From Tillus elongatus (taxonomy: Eukaryota > Arthropoda > Insecta > Coleoptera > Cleridae), in assembly GCA_964006375.1 (NCBI GenBank), contig OZ023265.1:154234547-154298546 (forward strand): a DNA stretch of 64,000 nt. The letters run 5' to 3'. Both the position numbers and the translations under genes were made by a program. How positions within the stretch are numbered: the stretch's first letter is position 1; every line of letters begins with the position of its first letter. The notes under the pieces were generated by a model that saw only the letters and a program-made list of their open reading frames with translations, had not been told where the DNA came from and ran no database searches. Positions 20,851 to 32,449 of the stretch are shown here, piece after piece.

Positions 20851-22000
20851 ATTTGTTGCCAAATACAATTCCATTGTTAAATTTTTTTGATATCAATGCT
20901 GATAGCAACGTCAATTATAATTTTTTTCTTTGTTGAAAATATGCATACCGAATAATCATTATGTAAACAAAAATCTTGCTACATTGACTTTTGCTGACGG
21001 AACCTAAACATTCTAGATATTTCGTCAGAGAATGATTTACTCATCTACCGAAAACCGAATTGTTAAATAACCGAAATGGAATACTTGAATTTATCCCTCA
21101 GCATTTTATTAGCAACTTCTACTAGAAATAATCACATCCCTAATTACAAAGTACTTTTATATAAAAACAAGTAGCCCGATACATAACCTATAAAACAACA
21201 GTAAAATGTTTATACTGCGGTACTGCAATGTGACAGATTCTATAGCTTAGTAACATAATGACATTGAGTGTTGTATGTTGAAGTTTTATAGTATTTCTTA
21301 CTGAGTTAATGCGTGCAAGTACCGATTTTTATTGTTGCATTGTGTGAGAACGCTGTTAGCGAGTCGACAACATATTTTTTGGTCTGGTGAAGACCTCCCG
21401 AGGCTTCCATAAGGTAACAATGACGATTTAATTACATTTTCTGTCGGGATTGTTTCTTGCGAATTCAGCTGAGCTGTTGTATTATAAACAGTAATTAACG
21501 CCTTTTTGTTATTTTGCAGGTAATTTTGTTCATTCAGACAGCTTTAGAACAACGGCCTGTTTACTGAGTGAGTAATTTAAGATGATTAATACAAATAATA
21601 ATTCTACTTCTAAGAATTCCTAAGGCGACATTTAAAAATATTTTTAGATCTCCAGCACTTGTGGTTAGATTATAATATACTATTATTCTTCCAGTTTACT
21701 TTACAATCAACAAACTAGCCTTAAATAAAATTCACTTCTTATTAGGAACATGTTAAAATCATTTTCGTTTCGGACTCGACCTTTTTTACATGAAAAAACC
21801 CAACCTAAAGTTATTCACTTTTGCCACAGACAATTTACTAGAGTACGATATTAAAACCAATTTCCAGATTTAACAGGTCATTTTCTAGTTTACCGCAAGA
21901 TAGATAGGTGAACCAACTATTGAGAGAGGAAGCCTAGCTCCTTGCCACCGTCCATGCTAATACTATTATTCTTTTGTACTTCTTGATCTTTGCAGACGTT
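20850..22000. other. Unassigned AT-rich stretch
   Basis: I see no repeat end, RNA motif or coding frame. It is one of the few stretches over 1 kb with no recognised element. Confidence 0.3.
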
Positions 22001-22016
22001 TGATATTATAATGGGA

Positions 22017-22380
22017 CTAGCTACGTGGGTTAGTTGGGGATGGGGGCGATTTGCTAGGGGATTTTTCCTTTTCCTTCTTGCTCTTGCGGGCTCCAATAAA
22101 TGTGCTTTTTACTTCTACTAGCTTTTGTTTGTGTGAACAGGGGCCCTTTTGGCGAAAACTGGGGTTGGTGGGGGTGGTGGTGTTTGGGCTTATGTGGTGG
22201 TAATCGGGTTGGGGGTAGAAGGTTTCTCCTTCCTCTGGACTTATGCAGGTGGGCAATGCTATATGGTTGTACCTTCCCATAGCTTTTCTGTTAGTTGAAC
22301 GATTGTGGATTTATTGGTGAGGAACGGGGGTGGATTGAACGATTGGTTGGCGGCCGGGGCCGTTAACAGTGGAGCTCTTA
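22017..22380 (-). other. GC-rich island with a short minus-strand frame
   Basis: The plus strand is strongly G-rich (GGGGTTGGTGGGGGTGGTGG) in otherwise AT-rich DNA. The minus strand has an 87-codon frame rich in Pro, Ser and Lys ending KEKEKSPSKSPPSPTNPRS. It resembles low-complexity parts of retroelement ORF1 proteins, but nothing identifies it. It could be a retroelement fragment or chance. Confidence 0.25.
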
Positions 22381-22439
22381 TTTACCTAGACTTCTAGAAA
22401 GTGAATATTTCACACTTTGCTTTCATATCTTATTTTAAT

Positions 22440-22860
22440 TTTGTTTACCCCACGAAACACACCCTATTCGCTCTAGGTCCCGTAACTTTGTTGGGAGTTG
22501 AAGGCACAAGATTTACCTGATGATTCATGGATACAGAGGTGCTTTCAAACACGTTTTTAAAATTGTTTCCAAAAAAACTGATATTGCGAAAATATTTTTG
22601 TGAATAATTTTACCTTGATAGGTGGATAAATAGCTTGTTCGATGGCCAGGAAAATCGGCCCAGTTTTTTCGGGAAAATTTTTACTTTCTTTTCGGTAACT
22701 TTTTGTATTTTTTCAAACAATAAAATTATTTTCATGACTGCTTTCATAAAGAAAAGAGCCTGGACGCAGCAAGTGCGTTATGGTAGTAAATTTTTATCAA
22801 AACGTTTTCAATGGCAAATATTTCTTTTTTCAATGAAAGCAGGCATCAAATTTGACTAAA
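22440..22860 (+). repeat. Foldback trace plus HINE block B and inverted tail
   Basis: CACACCCTATTCGCTCTAGG and TCCCGTAACTTTGTTGGGAG recall the foldback arms. From 22600 block B follows (GCCAGGAAAATCGGCCC), then the inverted tail GGACGCAGCAAGTGCGTTAT at about 22763 and the downstream motif GAAAGCAGGCATCAAATTTG. Confidence 0.6.
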
Positions 22861-22864
22861 TATT

Positions 22865-23490
22865 TTTGACACAAAATTTTGCTAAAAGAATACATAAAAT
22901 TCATATATACCTAATCTGTAATTAAAATTGATAATAAAATAATTTGTTTGCACAAAAATCCATTAAAACGTTATTTTCAACGAATTTCCTTTAAAAAATG
23001 TTCCATCAATTAAATAGTTTTTCATACAAAAATTTGTAACAAATGTTTCTTCAAAAAAAAAAGTCATTAAATTCATTGATAAGAAAATTCGCTATTAAAT
23101 GAACATTTTGTATAAGAAAATTAGCTAATAGAAATGGATTAAATAAATTAAAAAATATTAAATAAATACAGAACTAGATACTTTCCCTGTGGCTTCACAG
23201 AAAAATTCTTTTGCATGTGGATGCTGTAAAAATTGAATCTGGCTGTAGATAATAAAACAACCTCTTCTGAAGTGACAAATCTCTACGTCTATGTTAACTG
23301 TGGATCGGTTTTACCAACTAAGGGCAACAACAGCTGCTACTAAACTTGAATCAAAAGACTTAAAAGTGCTTATCTTTTATTTTCAACAAAAAGTCACTAA
23401 AACATACTGGAATTACACAATCGGATCAGATAACGTTAAAATTCAATCAAAGCCGAAAAAAAGGAAAAAAAGTTGAAAGATTAATTTAGT
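22865..23490. other. AT-rich, no gene
   Basis: Mostly A/T with repeated ATTAAA-like words. Probably decayed HINE sequence, but I cannot align it. A 61-codon frame at 23291 ends in a poly-Lys run and has no known motif. Confidence 0.3.
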
Positions 23491-23562
23491 CAGCATGAAA
23501 TTTGAACCGATGTCACTTCGCTCATCAGCCAGGCATCTAACAATTACACCACTGTAAGCCTT
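23491..23562 (-). repeat. tRNA-like sequence (SINE head)
   Basis: The minus strand reads AGTGGTGTAATTGTTAGATG (box A), CCTGGCTGATGAGCGAAGTG, then CGGTTCAAATTTC (box B). The spacing fits a tRNA-derived promoter. It sits at the 3' side of a block B variant, in the same relation as the copy at 50078. Confidence 0.6.
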
Positions 23563-23569
23563 GTGTCAC

Positions 23570-24085
23570 AATCTGCAATGAAAGGTAGATAACAGATAAT
23601 GGTCTCAAGTTATTTATTTGTAATCTGTAAGGTCTTTAGAGGGAGATTTTGCAACTATTTTAACAAATAAGAAGCATATACAATACAATACTTATACTAA
23701 TTTTCACGTTTGAAATCTCCAGTTTGACATTTACAGGAGAAAAGATAAAATTTTTAAGGTAATCTTTCTGGTACTTCTTGAACTTTTTGCGTCATGAAAA
23801 GATAAACGTCTGTAATATTCAATTGATTTTGTTTAATACATACAATATTTTGGTATTGCGTCTTCTCTGACTTTTAATGGCACTAAAATTTTGTTTTATT
23901 AAGTGCCTATAACTTTCTTCTTTCAACGTAGAGACCTAAGTTTTAACACAGAGTTTGACTTTTACAATGTAGACAAGCTTGCCAAATTTGGTCGCCATAG
24001 CTTTGTTATTTCCGGAGATATGAATTTTTCCAAAGGAAACCTAAAATTTTTCCGGAAAAGCTGGTCCGATTTTCCTGGCTAACGA
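23570..24085 (-). repeat. HINE block B long variant
   Basis: Homologous, in inverted orientation, to 49500-50080. Shared words include the complement of GGCGCAAAAAGTTCAAGAA and of TCCTGTAAATGTCAATCTGG. It ends in AGCTGGTCCGATTTTCCTGG, where block B normally begins. Confidence 0.65.
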
Positions 24086-24124
24086 ACTTATCTAAGCAAC
24101 TTGCATAAAGAATTTACTCACTGA

Positions 24125-25797
24125 ATTTTCTTTTAATACCAGGAAAGCCTTTGGCCGTGACGAGATCCCAGAAATTGTTCTACAAAATCCGCACCAGAAC
24201 TTGCTCCTGTCCTGACTCGTCTGTTTCAGACATCTTACAATAGTGGCATATGTCCTAGTAACTGTAAAACTCCTCGAGTACAACCCGTCCCCAAAAAAGG
24301 ATCCAAAGCGCTTCCTAGAAAATACAGGCCTATTTCTCTCCTTTTAGTCGTCTCTAAAGTGATGAAAAATATACAAACACCGAATTACTAAAATTTCTTA
24401 AAAAACACAGTCTAATCCACAACAGGCCGTATGGATTCCGTCAGCGCAGATCAACTGCCGACCTCCTTTCCTTGGTCACCCATTCTTGGAACAAGTTTAT
24501 GGAACTACACGGTGAATCCCAGATTGTCGCTCTAGACATATCCAAAGCATTCGACCAGGTCTGGCACGCAGCGCTGCTTAATAAACTTCCGGGCCATGGC
24601 CTACCACCAAAACTCTGTACCTGAACAGCAAATTTCCTCTCCAACCGGAGCATTTCTGTTGTCGTGGATGGCTATTCCTCTAACCTGTATCCAATTAATG
24701 CAGGAGTCACTCAGGGTTCAGTTTTAGCAATTACAAATACAGCAAATTTCCTCTCCAACCGGAGAATTTCTGTTGTCGTGGATGGCCATTCCTCTTAACT
24801 GTATCCAATTAATGCAGGAGTTCCTCAAGGTTCAGCTTTAGCCCCTACTTTGTTTCTTCTCCACATCAATGACCTCCTCTCTAGCACATCCAACCCAGTT
24901 CACAGTTACGCGGACGACAGCACCCTCCACTCAAATATACAATATTCTAAGCCTGTCTCTTTAGCCCAATTAGATGAGGATCTCAGACGCATGGAGGGTT
25001 CTGTCTCCTTGGATCTCCAAAAAATATTAGACTTGGGAAGTAGAAATCTTGTACAATTCAACCCCACCAAATCACAGTCTTGCTTTCTTTCTCATAAGAG
25101 ATACACCAGCCCTAGACCCATCACAATGAACAACCAAGTTATGAGTCCTTTTCACTTGTTGGCATTTCTGTGGATCGAAATCTGAATTGGCATCAACATG
25201 TCATATCAATTGCAGAAGCGGCTGCTAAGAAACTGGGTTTCCTCTTCCGGGTTCGCAAATACTTTTCACCAGCTAACCTCTATACCTCATATACTTCGCA
25301 AATAAGACCAAACCTCTATACTGCTCCCACATCTGGGGTGCTGCTGCCGCTTCTACACTCGCTATCCTGGACTCCATTCAGATGAGAGCTATACGTCTCA
25401 TCGATGACCCTACCTTCACCCAAAGGCTGCCATCTCTTGCCCACCGACGTGCCGTTGGTGATCTCTCTCTTTCTTTTATAGATATCTGCACGGGCACTGC
25501 TCAGAGGAGCTTTTCTCCATAGTTCCCCCACCTGCTGCCCCCAACAGATGTACCAGGGAAACAGAGCGAATGCACCCTTTTACTATCCAGGTCACCAGAC
25601 ATAGAGCATCTTGTTATGCCCGCTCTTTTGTCCCGAGGACTTCCAAATGGTGGAATTCTTTGCCGGCACATGTTTTTCCTTCTCCTCCGAACACCCAAAC
25701 CTTCATGTCCAGAATTAACAAGTTGCCTCTTTCCTCCTGGTCGACACCCACGGTACGATAGTATTTAGGCTGTGAGCCCTCGTGGTGTGTTGAAGTA
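24125..25797 (+). pseudogene. LINE (jockey/CR1-like) reverse transcriptase, copy A
   Basis: Frames together give the RT from GRDEIPEIVLQN and PRKYRPISLL, through RSTADLLSLVTHSWNK, VALDISKAFDQVWHAALLNK (first catalytic Asp) and INAGVPQGSALAPTLFLLHI, to HSYADDSTLHSN, where the YADD active site is intact. Then come SFSLVGISVDRNLNWHQHV, CSHIWGAAAASTLAILDSIQ and a closing SKWWNSLPAHVF. It ends at the shared 3' end TTAGGCTGTGAGCCCTCGTG and an A-rich tail. It is 5'-truncated (no endonuclease) and has multiple frameshifts and a 114-bp internal tandem duplication. The 46975 copy is the same family. Confidence 0.85.
24624..24840 (+). repeat. Tandem duplication inside LINE copy A
   Basis: ACAGCAAATTTCCTCTCCAA starts at 24625 and again at 24739; each unit runs to about GGTTCAGTTTTAGC / GGTTCAGCTTTAGC. 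The sister LINE at 47272-47370 has a single copy, so the duplication arose in this copy. Confidence 0.8.
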
Positions 25798-25798
25798 A

Positions 25799-25801
<3 letters not shown>

Positions 25802-25885
<84 letters not shown>

Positions 25886-26065
25886 TTGAAACCCCCGGAT
25901 ACGTGTTCTAGGGGGGCTAGTTCGCGCTCATTCGAAGACATTTTTTTCCAAATTCAAAGAGACCTCCTTATTAGTGCATTTTTTAAAGAAAATTCACTAA
26001 AAGAGAAATTTGCTATTAAAAACAAAATTCACTACCATAACGAACTGGCTGCGTCCAGACTTTTA
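25802..26065 (-). repeat. (TA)n plus HINE block A, short element
   Basis: TA tract 25802-25875, then block A in minus orientation (CTAGGGGGGCTAGTTCGCGC), the 5' hairpin region, and a tail CTACCATAACGAACTGGCTG at 26033. This is two HINE ends fused with the middle lost. The TA tract touches the LINE 3' end, so the LINE may have landed in it. Confidence 0.65.
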
Positions 26066-26118
26066 TGTTCAAGAGTACGAAAACGCTGATATTATTTGGA
26101 TGTGAATTTTACTCTTGT

Positions 26119-26256
26119 ATTAGTAAATTTTTATTAAAAGAAATTCACTAATAGAGAGGTATCGATGGTGAGACTTTGCAAAAATTTTTTCAAATGAGCG
26201 CGAACTAGGACCCCTAGAACCCATATCCGGGGTCAGTTTCGATTTTTTTATGTTTA

Positions 26257-26344
<88 letters not shown>

Positions 26345-26803
26345 TTTCACACCGATAACTCAAAAAATAATTAACCGATTTCAATGTAACTCGTCAAGTG
26401 CCTTTCTTTTGTTAATGGCTTGGACGAGTTCGTTAGTCAGGAAAATCGGACGAGGTTTTCCGGGAAAATTTTTAGTTTTCTTTAAAAAAAATATTTTTTC
26501 TCCGAAAATAACAAAGCTGCTCTAATAAAATTTACTATATATGTTGCCTTGGGAGAGACCTTACTACGTACCAAAATTCAACTTTCTAAGTTTATAGAAA
26601 ATTGAGTTTTTTAAATTTTAAATTTTCTTTTGAAAAATTACAAAGTTATTTTAATCAAATTTGGTGGATATTTTGCCCTAGGAAAGACCTTACTACATAC
26701 CAAAACTAAACTTTCTGAGTTTATAGAAAATTGAGTTATTCAAATTTGAAGCATTTAATAAAAATTCACTACCATAACGCACCTGCTGCGTCCTGAGATT
26801 TTT
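26119..26803 (+). mobile_element. HINE-like element, complete short form
   Basis: In order: 5' hairpin (TTAGTAAATTTTTATT with AGAAATTCACTAA), block A (GAGCGCGAACTAGGACCCCT), TA core 26255-26341, block B from CACACCGATAACTCAAAAAA, two repeats of a TTACAAAGTTATTTTAAT-type motif, then GAAGCATTTAATAAAAATTC, CACTACCATAACG and the hairpin ACGCACCTGCTGCGT at 26777-26791. About 685 bp and no coding capacity. The layout (inverted repeat at the 5' end, second copy before a 3' hairpin, internal microsatellite) is that of Helentron-associated elements. Confidence 0.7.
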
Positions 26804-26809
26804 TATTTA

Positions 26810-27325
26810 TAAAATACGTTATAAAATCCCCTGTCGACTTGCTGGGTCAGCATCTCCGTTGCAAAGATTAACTCATGCAGCACAGTCACAGTATAAAGAA
26901 GACTGTTGATTATTCTGTGGCACAGTGTTGTAAAAATATTCTGGTTTATTGACTTTTGGTACACTAAACACACTTTCACTGGCAATGTTAGGTTACTGAC
27001 ATTTATAATTGCACACAGGTGATCGACTCATCGCGCCGAGAACTCTTGTTGCTATGTCTGGCTGCTAAAATAACCAATACTCGAAACTTGCATTTAATCC
27101 GCGCCAGTTGCACAATCTATACATGTTATACTGTTCGATTTCTATTGATATTTGATATCGTAAAATGCCAGTCACAGAAGGCACATTGTGTCACGATTAA
27201 TCAGATACTAGATTGCAGTTTCGTCTAAGAACGCCTTGACTTTATTTAAGGTTAATAGTTTCTTCAAGTAAAGTAATAGTTTTCAAAGCAAAATCTATAT
27301 AAAATTAATTTGTTCTGTAACTAGT
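26810..27325. other. Unassigned, possibly an old retroelement
   Basis: More even base composition than its surroundings. No conserved protein, tRNA promoter or terminal repeat could be supported; the 60-69 codon frames look random. Confidence 0.3.
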
Positions 27326-27816
27326 TAAAAGTCTCGACGCATTAAGTGCGTTATGGAAGTAAATTTTCATAAAAATGTTTCAAATATGTTTCTAATGCAA
27401 GCAGGCATCAATCTAGTTACCGGTATAACCTATATACTAGAAACTATGTACCATATTTTATCAAAATAACTTATTGTTTGAAAAAGTACAAAGATTTTCC
27501 GAAAATAAACCTAAAATGTTCACGAGAAAACTGGTTTCCTAGCCAACAAACCTTGGGTTAATAGCAAATTGAGTTATTGAAATTTGAAGCATTTAATGAA
27601 AATTCGCTACCAAAACGCATACTAAGTGAGTGGTGGACGTGCCGCCACCTAGTTGCGGAACCAAGTAGTATGTTGTCACGCCAGCTCCAAATAACACAAA
27701 GTGTTAAAAATAGGGACTGTATACAACTGACTAACAATTTAGGAAATTGTCAGCCCTGGCGCATTTCTACCCCAATATAGGGACAAAGTATGTAAGACTA
27801 GATGCATTCTCGCAAC

Positions 27817-27885
27817 AATTAGAACCGTATACCTGTTTCTTTCGCTCTCATTAGAGCTCTTCAGTACGGCATACTAATTGTAGCA
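27817..27885 (-). ncRNA. Hammerhead ribozyme, copy 1 (variant stem III)
   Basis: On minus: ATGCCGTA, core CTGAAGA (27864-27858), stem II GCTCT/AGAGC, GAAA, then GAAACAGGTA before TACGGT. Stem I (GCCGTA with TACGGT) is kept. The stem III region differs from copies 2 and 3, so activity is doubtful. Confidence 0.6.
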
Positions 27886-28091
27886 AAAATGCACCAAAAG
27901 TAATACGCCTATAGTATAGCCAGCCTTAAAATACTAAATGAGTGGTGGACGTGCCGCGACCTAGTTGCGGAACCAAGTAGTATGTTGTCACGCCAGCTCC
28001 AAATAACACAAAGTGTTAAAAAAAGAGACTGTATACAACTAACTAACAATTTAGAAAATTGTCAGCCCTGGCCCATTTCTACCCCAATATA

Positions 28092-28152
28092 GGGATAGTA
28101 TGCCGTACTGAAGAGCTCTAATGAGAGCGAAACCGGTCTACGGTTCTAATTG
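28092..28152 (+). ncRNA. Hammerhead ribozyme, copy 2 (canonical core)
   Basis: Stem I GCCGTA (28102-28107) pairs with TACGGT (28139-28144). The core is CTGAAGA (28108-28114), stem II is GCTCT/AGAGC with loop AATG, then GAAA (28129-28132) and a minimal self-complementary stem III ACCGGT. The cleavage position follows GTC, between 28138 and 28139. All invariant bases are present. Minimal stem III ribozymes of this kind are known in Penelope elements and retrozymes and often work as dimers. Confidence 0.8.
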
Positions 28153-28399
28153 TTGCGAGAATGCATCTAGTATTGCATACTTTTTCCCTATATTGGGGTA
28201 GAAATGGACCAGGGCTAACAATTTTCTAAATTGTTAGTTAGTTGTATACAGTCTCTATTTTTTTAACACTTTGTGTTATTTGGAGCTGGTGTGACAACAT
28301 ACTACTTGGTTCCGCAACTAGGTGGCAGCACGTCCACCACTTACTTAGTATTTTAAGGCTGGCTATACTATAGCCGTATTACTTTTGGTGCATTTTTGC

Positions 28400-28462
28400 T
28401 ACAATTAGTATGCCGTACTGAAGAGCTCTAATGAGAACGAAACCGGTCTACGGTTCTAATTG
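28400..28462 (+). ncRNA. Hammerhead ribozyme, copy 3
   Basis: Same design as copy 2 with predicted cleavage between 28448 and 28449. Here stem I is extended by an outer helix, CAATTAG with CTAATTG. One stem II pair is broken (AGAGC to AGAAC). The distance between the cleavage sites of copies 2 and 3 is 310 nt. Confidence 0.75.
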
Positions 28463-28568
28463 TTGCGAGAATGCATCTAGTCTTACATACCAAAACGCAC
28501 TTACTGCGTCTCGAATTTTTTACCAACATGCATCATATTTCGATGAAAAATGCAAAAAATGCAATAAT

Positions 28569-28672
28569 ATAAGGGTGTCCGAAAAAGATTGTAGGTATCG
28601 CCAACGACTTATGGGCCAGCCTGTGATTGTCAAAATAATTGTATAAGTTGCAGTTCAAGACACCCTATTATT
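28569..28672. mobile_element. Mini mariner-type MITE, about 100 bp
   Basis: TAAGGGTGTCCGAAAAAG and the complement of its right end TAATAGGGTGTCTTGAACTG form short inverted ends. Related sequence in the same place within HINE copies at 40426-40560 and 30345-30440 shows it was carried as part of the long form. Confidence 0.5.
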
Positions 28673-28764
28673 AACGTATCCAACTTTTTCTCGTATCTTG
28701 TACAATAACAATTATATTGAGCTTTACCGTAGAAATGCGTCACCCTGTATATATGTAAATAGAT

Positions 28765-29175
28765 AAAAATTGAAACTAAACCCGCATATGGACTCTGACG
28801 GCCTAGTTTGCTCTCAATTGAAAAAATGTTTTTAAAATTCAAAAGTCTCAATCTCCTAGTTAACGAATTTTGTCTACGAAAATTAGCTAAAAATTATAGA
28901 CCGTTAGACCATAAACTTAAATAAAACTACCGCCAAAGCATCAGAGTCTATTTGAAATGAAATTTCTGAAAAAATTTTAGTAAAATGAAGGTCAATGATG
29001 GTTGAAGCTGAAACTTAAGGGTTTGCAGAACACTCTTCTTGCACTCTTCTTCTTTTTTTACATAGTCCGTATTTGTTTCAGGTTATTTGCCTAAATGTTG
29101 CCAGCATTTTGACGTTTCAAATCGCGATTTTGGCGTTTCGAGGAAAACCTCAATTTTTTCTTTAAATGTCTATAC
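28765..29175 (-). repeat. HINE block A and block C fragment
   Basis: Block A in complement (GACGGCCTAGTTTGCTC), then CGAAAATTAGCTAAAAATTA and block C (GCATCAGAGTCTATTTGAAA, AATCGCGATTTTGGCGTTT). The TA core and block B are absent. The same block order occurs at 6100-6470. Confidence 0.6.
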
Positions 29176-29447
<272 letters not shown>

Positions 29448-29554
29448 ACTTTTCTTATTTCAGTAAATATGTTGTTATCAGTTATCATTATGACTTCCAT
29501 TACGATATCAAAACGCAGTGATAGAATTTAAATATCCATTATTAGCTTTAACAA

Positions 29555-29880
29555 TTGTGTGTGTGTGTGTGTTTTGTTTCTTTAACGTCAGCCTATTTCC
29601 GCGACTACGCCAATCACCGACGCCAGGGAGCAGTTTCACCTCACTATCCTGGAAATTTTGCCAAACCCCTGCCTTTCTGTAAGGAGGGTAGGCTTTACGC
29701 CCCCTCCGAAGGGCGGAACGTGCAGACATTCAACTTGCTCAAATACAATGCCAGAACCTCGGTTGACATTAATTTTACAGTTTGTGCTGAAAAAGTGAAA
29801 GGAGAACCCTGGGATCGAACCCAGTACCCTTCGGTTCAGAGGCACATGTTCTCGCCCCTGAACCACCGAGGCTCTGCTTC
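29555..29880 (-). mobile_element. tRNA-derived SINE, copy 2
   Basis: Head on minus with TGGTTCAGGGGCGAGAACA and box B GGGTTCGATCCC, then the family body to an (AC)n-type tail at 29556-29572. Compared with copy 1 it lacks the segment from GATCTTTAACGTGCCC to CGGGACCGAC. Confidence 0.8.
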
Positions 29881-29970
29881 AACAATTAAATGGCCAAGAA
29901 CGCGTAAAAATAAGGATATATTATAAAGGAAACTAAACAAGATATATAAACATAATTTGATTAAAAAAAA

Positions 29971-31394
<1,424 letters not shown>

Positions 31395-31600
31395 AAGGAA
31401 TGAAGACATTTGCACCGGCCTCCACACATCTATCTATTAATTTTAATAAATGATTCCCAGTGGCTTCAACTATTTTAGCATTTGTGGAAGAATTATATGC
31501 CTCGTTTATGCTATATTGAATATTTTCAAAATAGCGTTGCCGCTTTTCTTCTACAAATTTTCTTAATTTTAGATCAATGAAAGAAAGATGAAGGTTACTA
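31395..31600 (-). pseudogene. Unidentified coding-like fragment
   Basis: The minus strand is open for about 65 codons, with FIDLKLRKFVEEKRQRYFEN and LLKLIDRCVEAGANVF. The last part vaguely recalls the RC(I/V)xxxGxHFE end of mariner-like transposases. I cannot identify it with confidence. Confidence 0.25.
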
Positions 31601-32445
31601 CATAAGAATATTTTTGCAAATTTTTCGCTTGTTTTTTTTTAATAGAGGCTAGTATTCTGGACGCCCCTGACGTGTACGTGATGTCATTTTCACTATAATT
31701 AGACGCAGTTTTGCCCACTATAATAACACTAAAATATTTAGAATGTCATGCCGTATGATTCACGTTGTCCACAACAAAGGTTACATCACAGTGTTTTCTA
31801 TAAAAAGGAGGAATTCCGTGGTAAACGAAACGAGATTTGGCGCAGTTCGTATTGAAATATGCGGTTTAGAATTTTTATAATGGCTCTTAATAATTGATGA
31901 TATCGCTGTTAATAATTGGGTGCCTGCATCCGAATAGCCTAGTTTAATGGTAATTACAACGTTTCACAATTTTTTGCTTGTTTATCTTACTTTTGTGTTT
32001 CGGGCAAACCTGAAACATGTCATGGACGATGTACATGCTGGCGTTGAAAACATTTTTGTTCTTGATAGACACCAATAATGTTTTGTGTTGTAATAAAAAA
32101 AGTTCGGTATGCAGTAGGTGCGTTATGGTAGCGAAATCTCATTTAATACCTAAAACCTGATTACATTTATTTGCTTTAAAGCTAGATAGTTCAGTTTTAA
32201 TATATGGGAAAGCCTAAACCAGGACAGAGTGTCTACCAAATTATATCAAAATAACGATCGCATGCAAGCTACTAAGAAAAGAAAGACACGTGCGTAGTTT
32301 CATCAAAATCGGTTAAGTGAGTTGTTATGAATAGAGTTTAGGTTTTGCACTCTTTAAATAACTTTATCGAAAATGTAACAATGTGAGGTATCAAAAGTTT
32401 GATGGTTCCGTGTAGACAATTCAATTATCTATCAAAATAATATAA
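31600..32445. other. Unassigned, one degraded HINE tail
   Basis: TATGCAGTAGGTGCGTTATG at 32107 is a degraded inverted tail. Nothing else is recognised. Confidence 0.35.
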
Positions 32446-32449
32446 AAAG

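Larger units (their letters stand above)
27620..28487. mobile_element. Compound hammerhead-ribozyme (retrozyme-like) element
   Basis: Flanked by the 12-bp direct repeat TACCAAAACGCA (27608-27619 and 28488-28499). Two blocks alternate: X (about 160 bp, from GTGGTGGACGTGCCGCCACC to CCCCAATATAGGG) and Y (about 145 bp, with a hammerhead ribozyme). The order on plus is X, Y, X', then Y', X', Y' in complement. The minus strand therefore has X-ribozyme-X and the plus strand ribozyme-X-ribozyme. The tandem units with a ribozyme in each match retrozymes and Penelope terminal repeats. No protein is encoded. A block X relative without ribozyme lies at 45650-45800. Confidence 0.8.
27328..28515 (-). repeat. 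HINE inverted-tail element, split by a ribozyme element
   Basis: Starts CTCGACGCATTAAGTGCGTT and ends at the opposite tail AAAACGCACTTACTGCGTCT, with GCAGGCATCAATCTAGTTAC and AGCAAATTGAGTTATTGAAA between. Without the insert at 27620-28487 it is about 310 bp, like the intact copy at 29971-30290. The insertion falls inside the right-hand hairpin. Confidence 0.75.

Noticed and set aside
26940..27240. Possible solo LTR
   Set aside because: No matching TG/CA ends, target duplication or second copy could be found.
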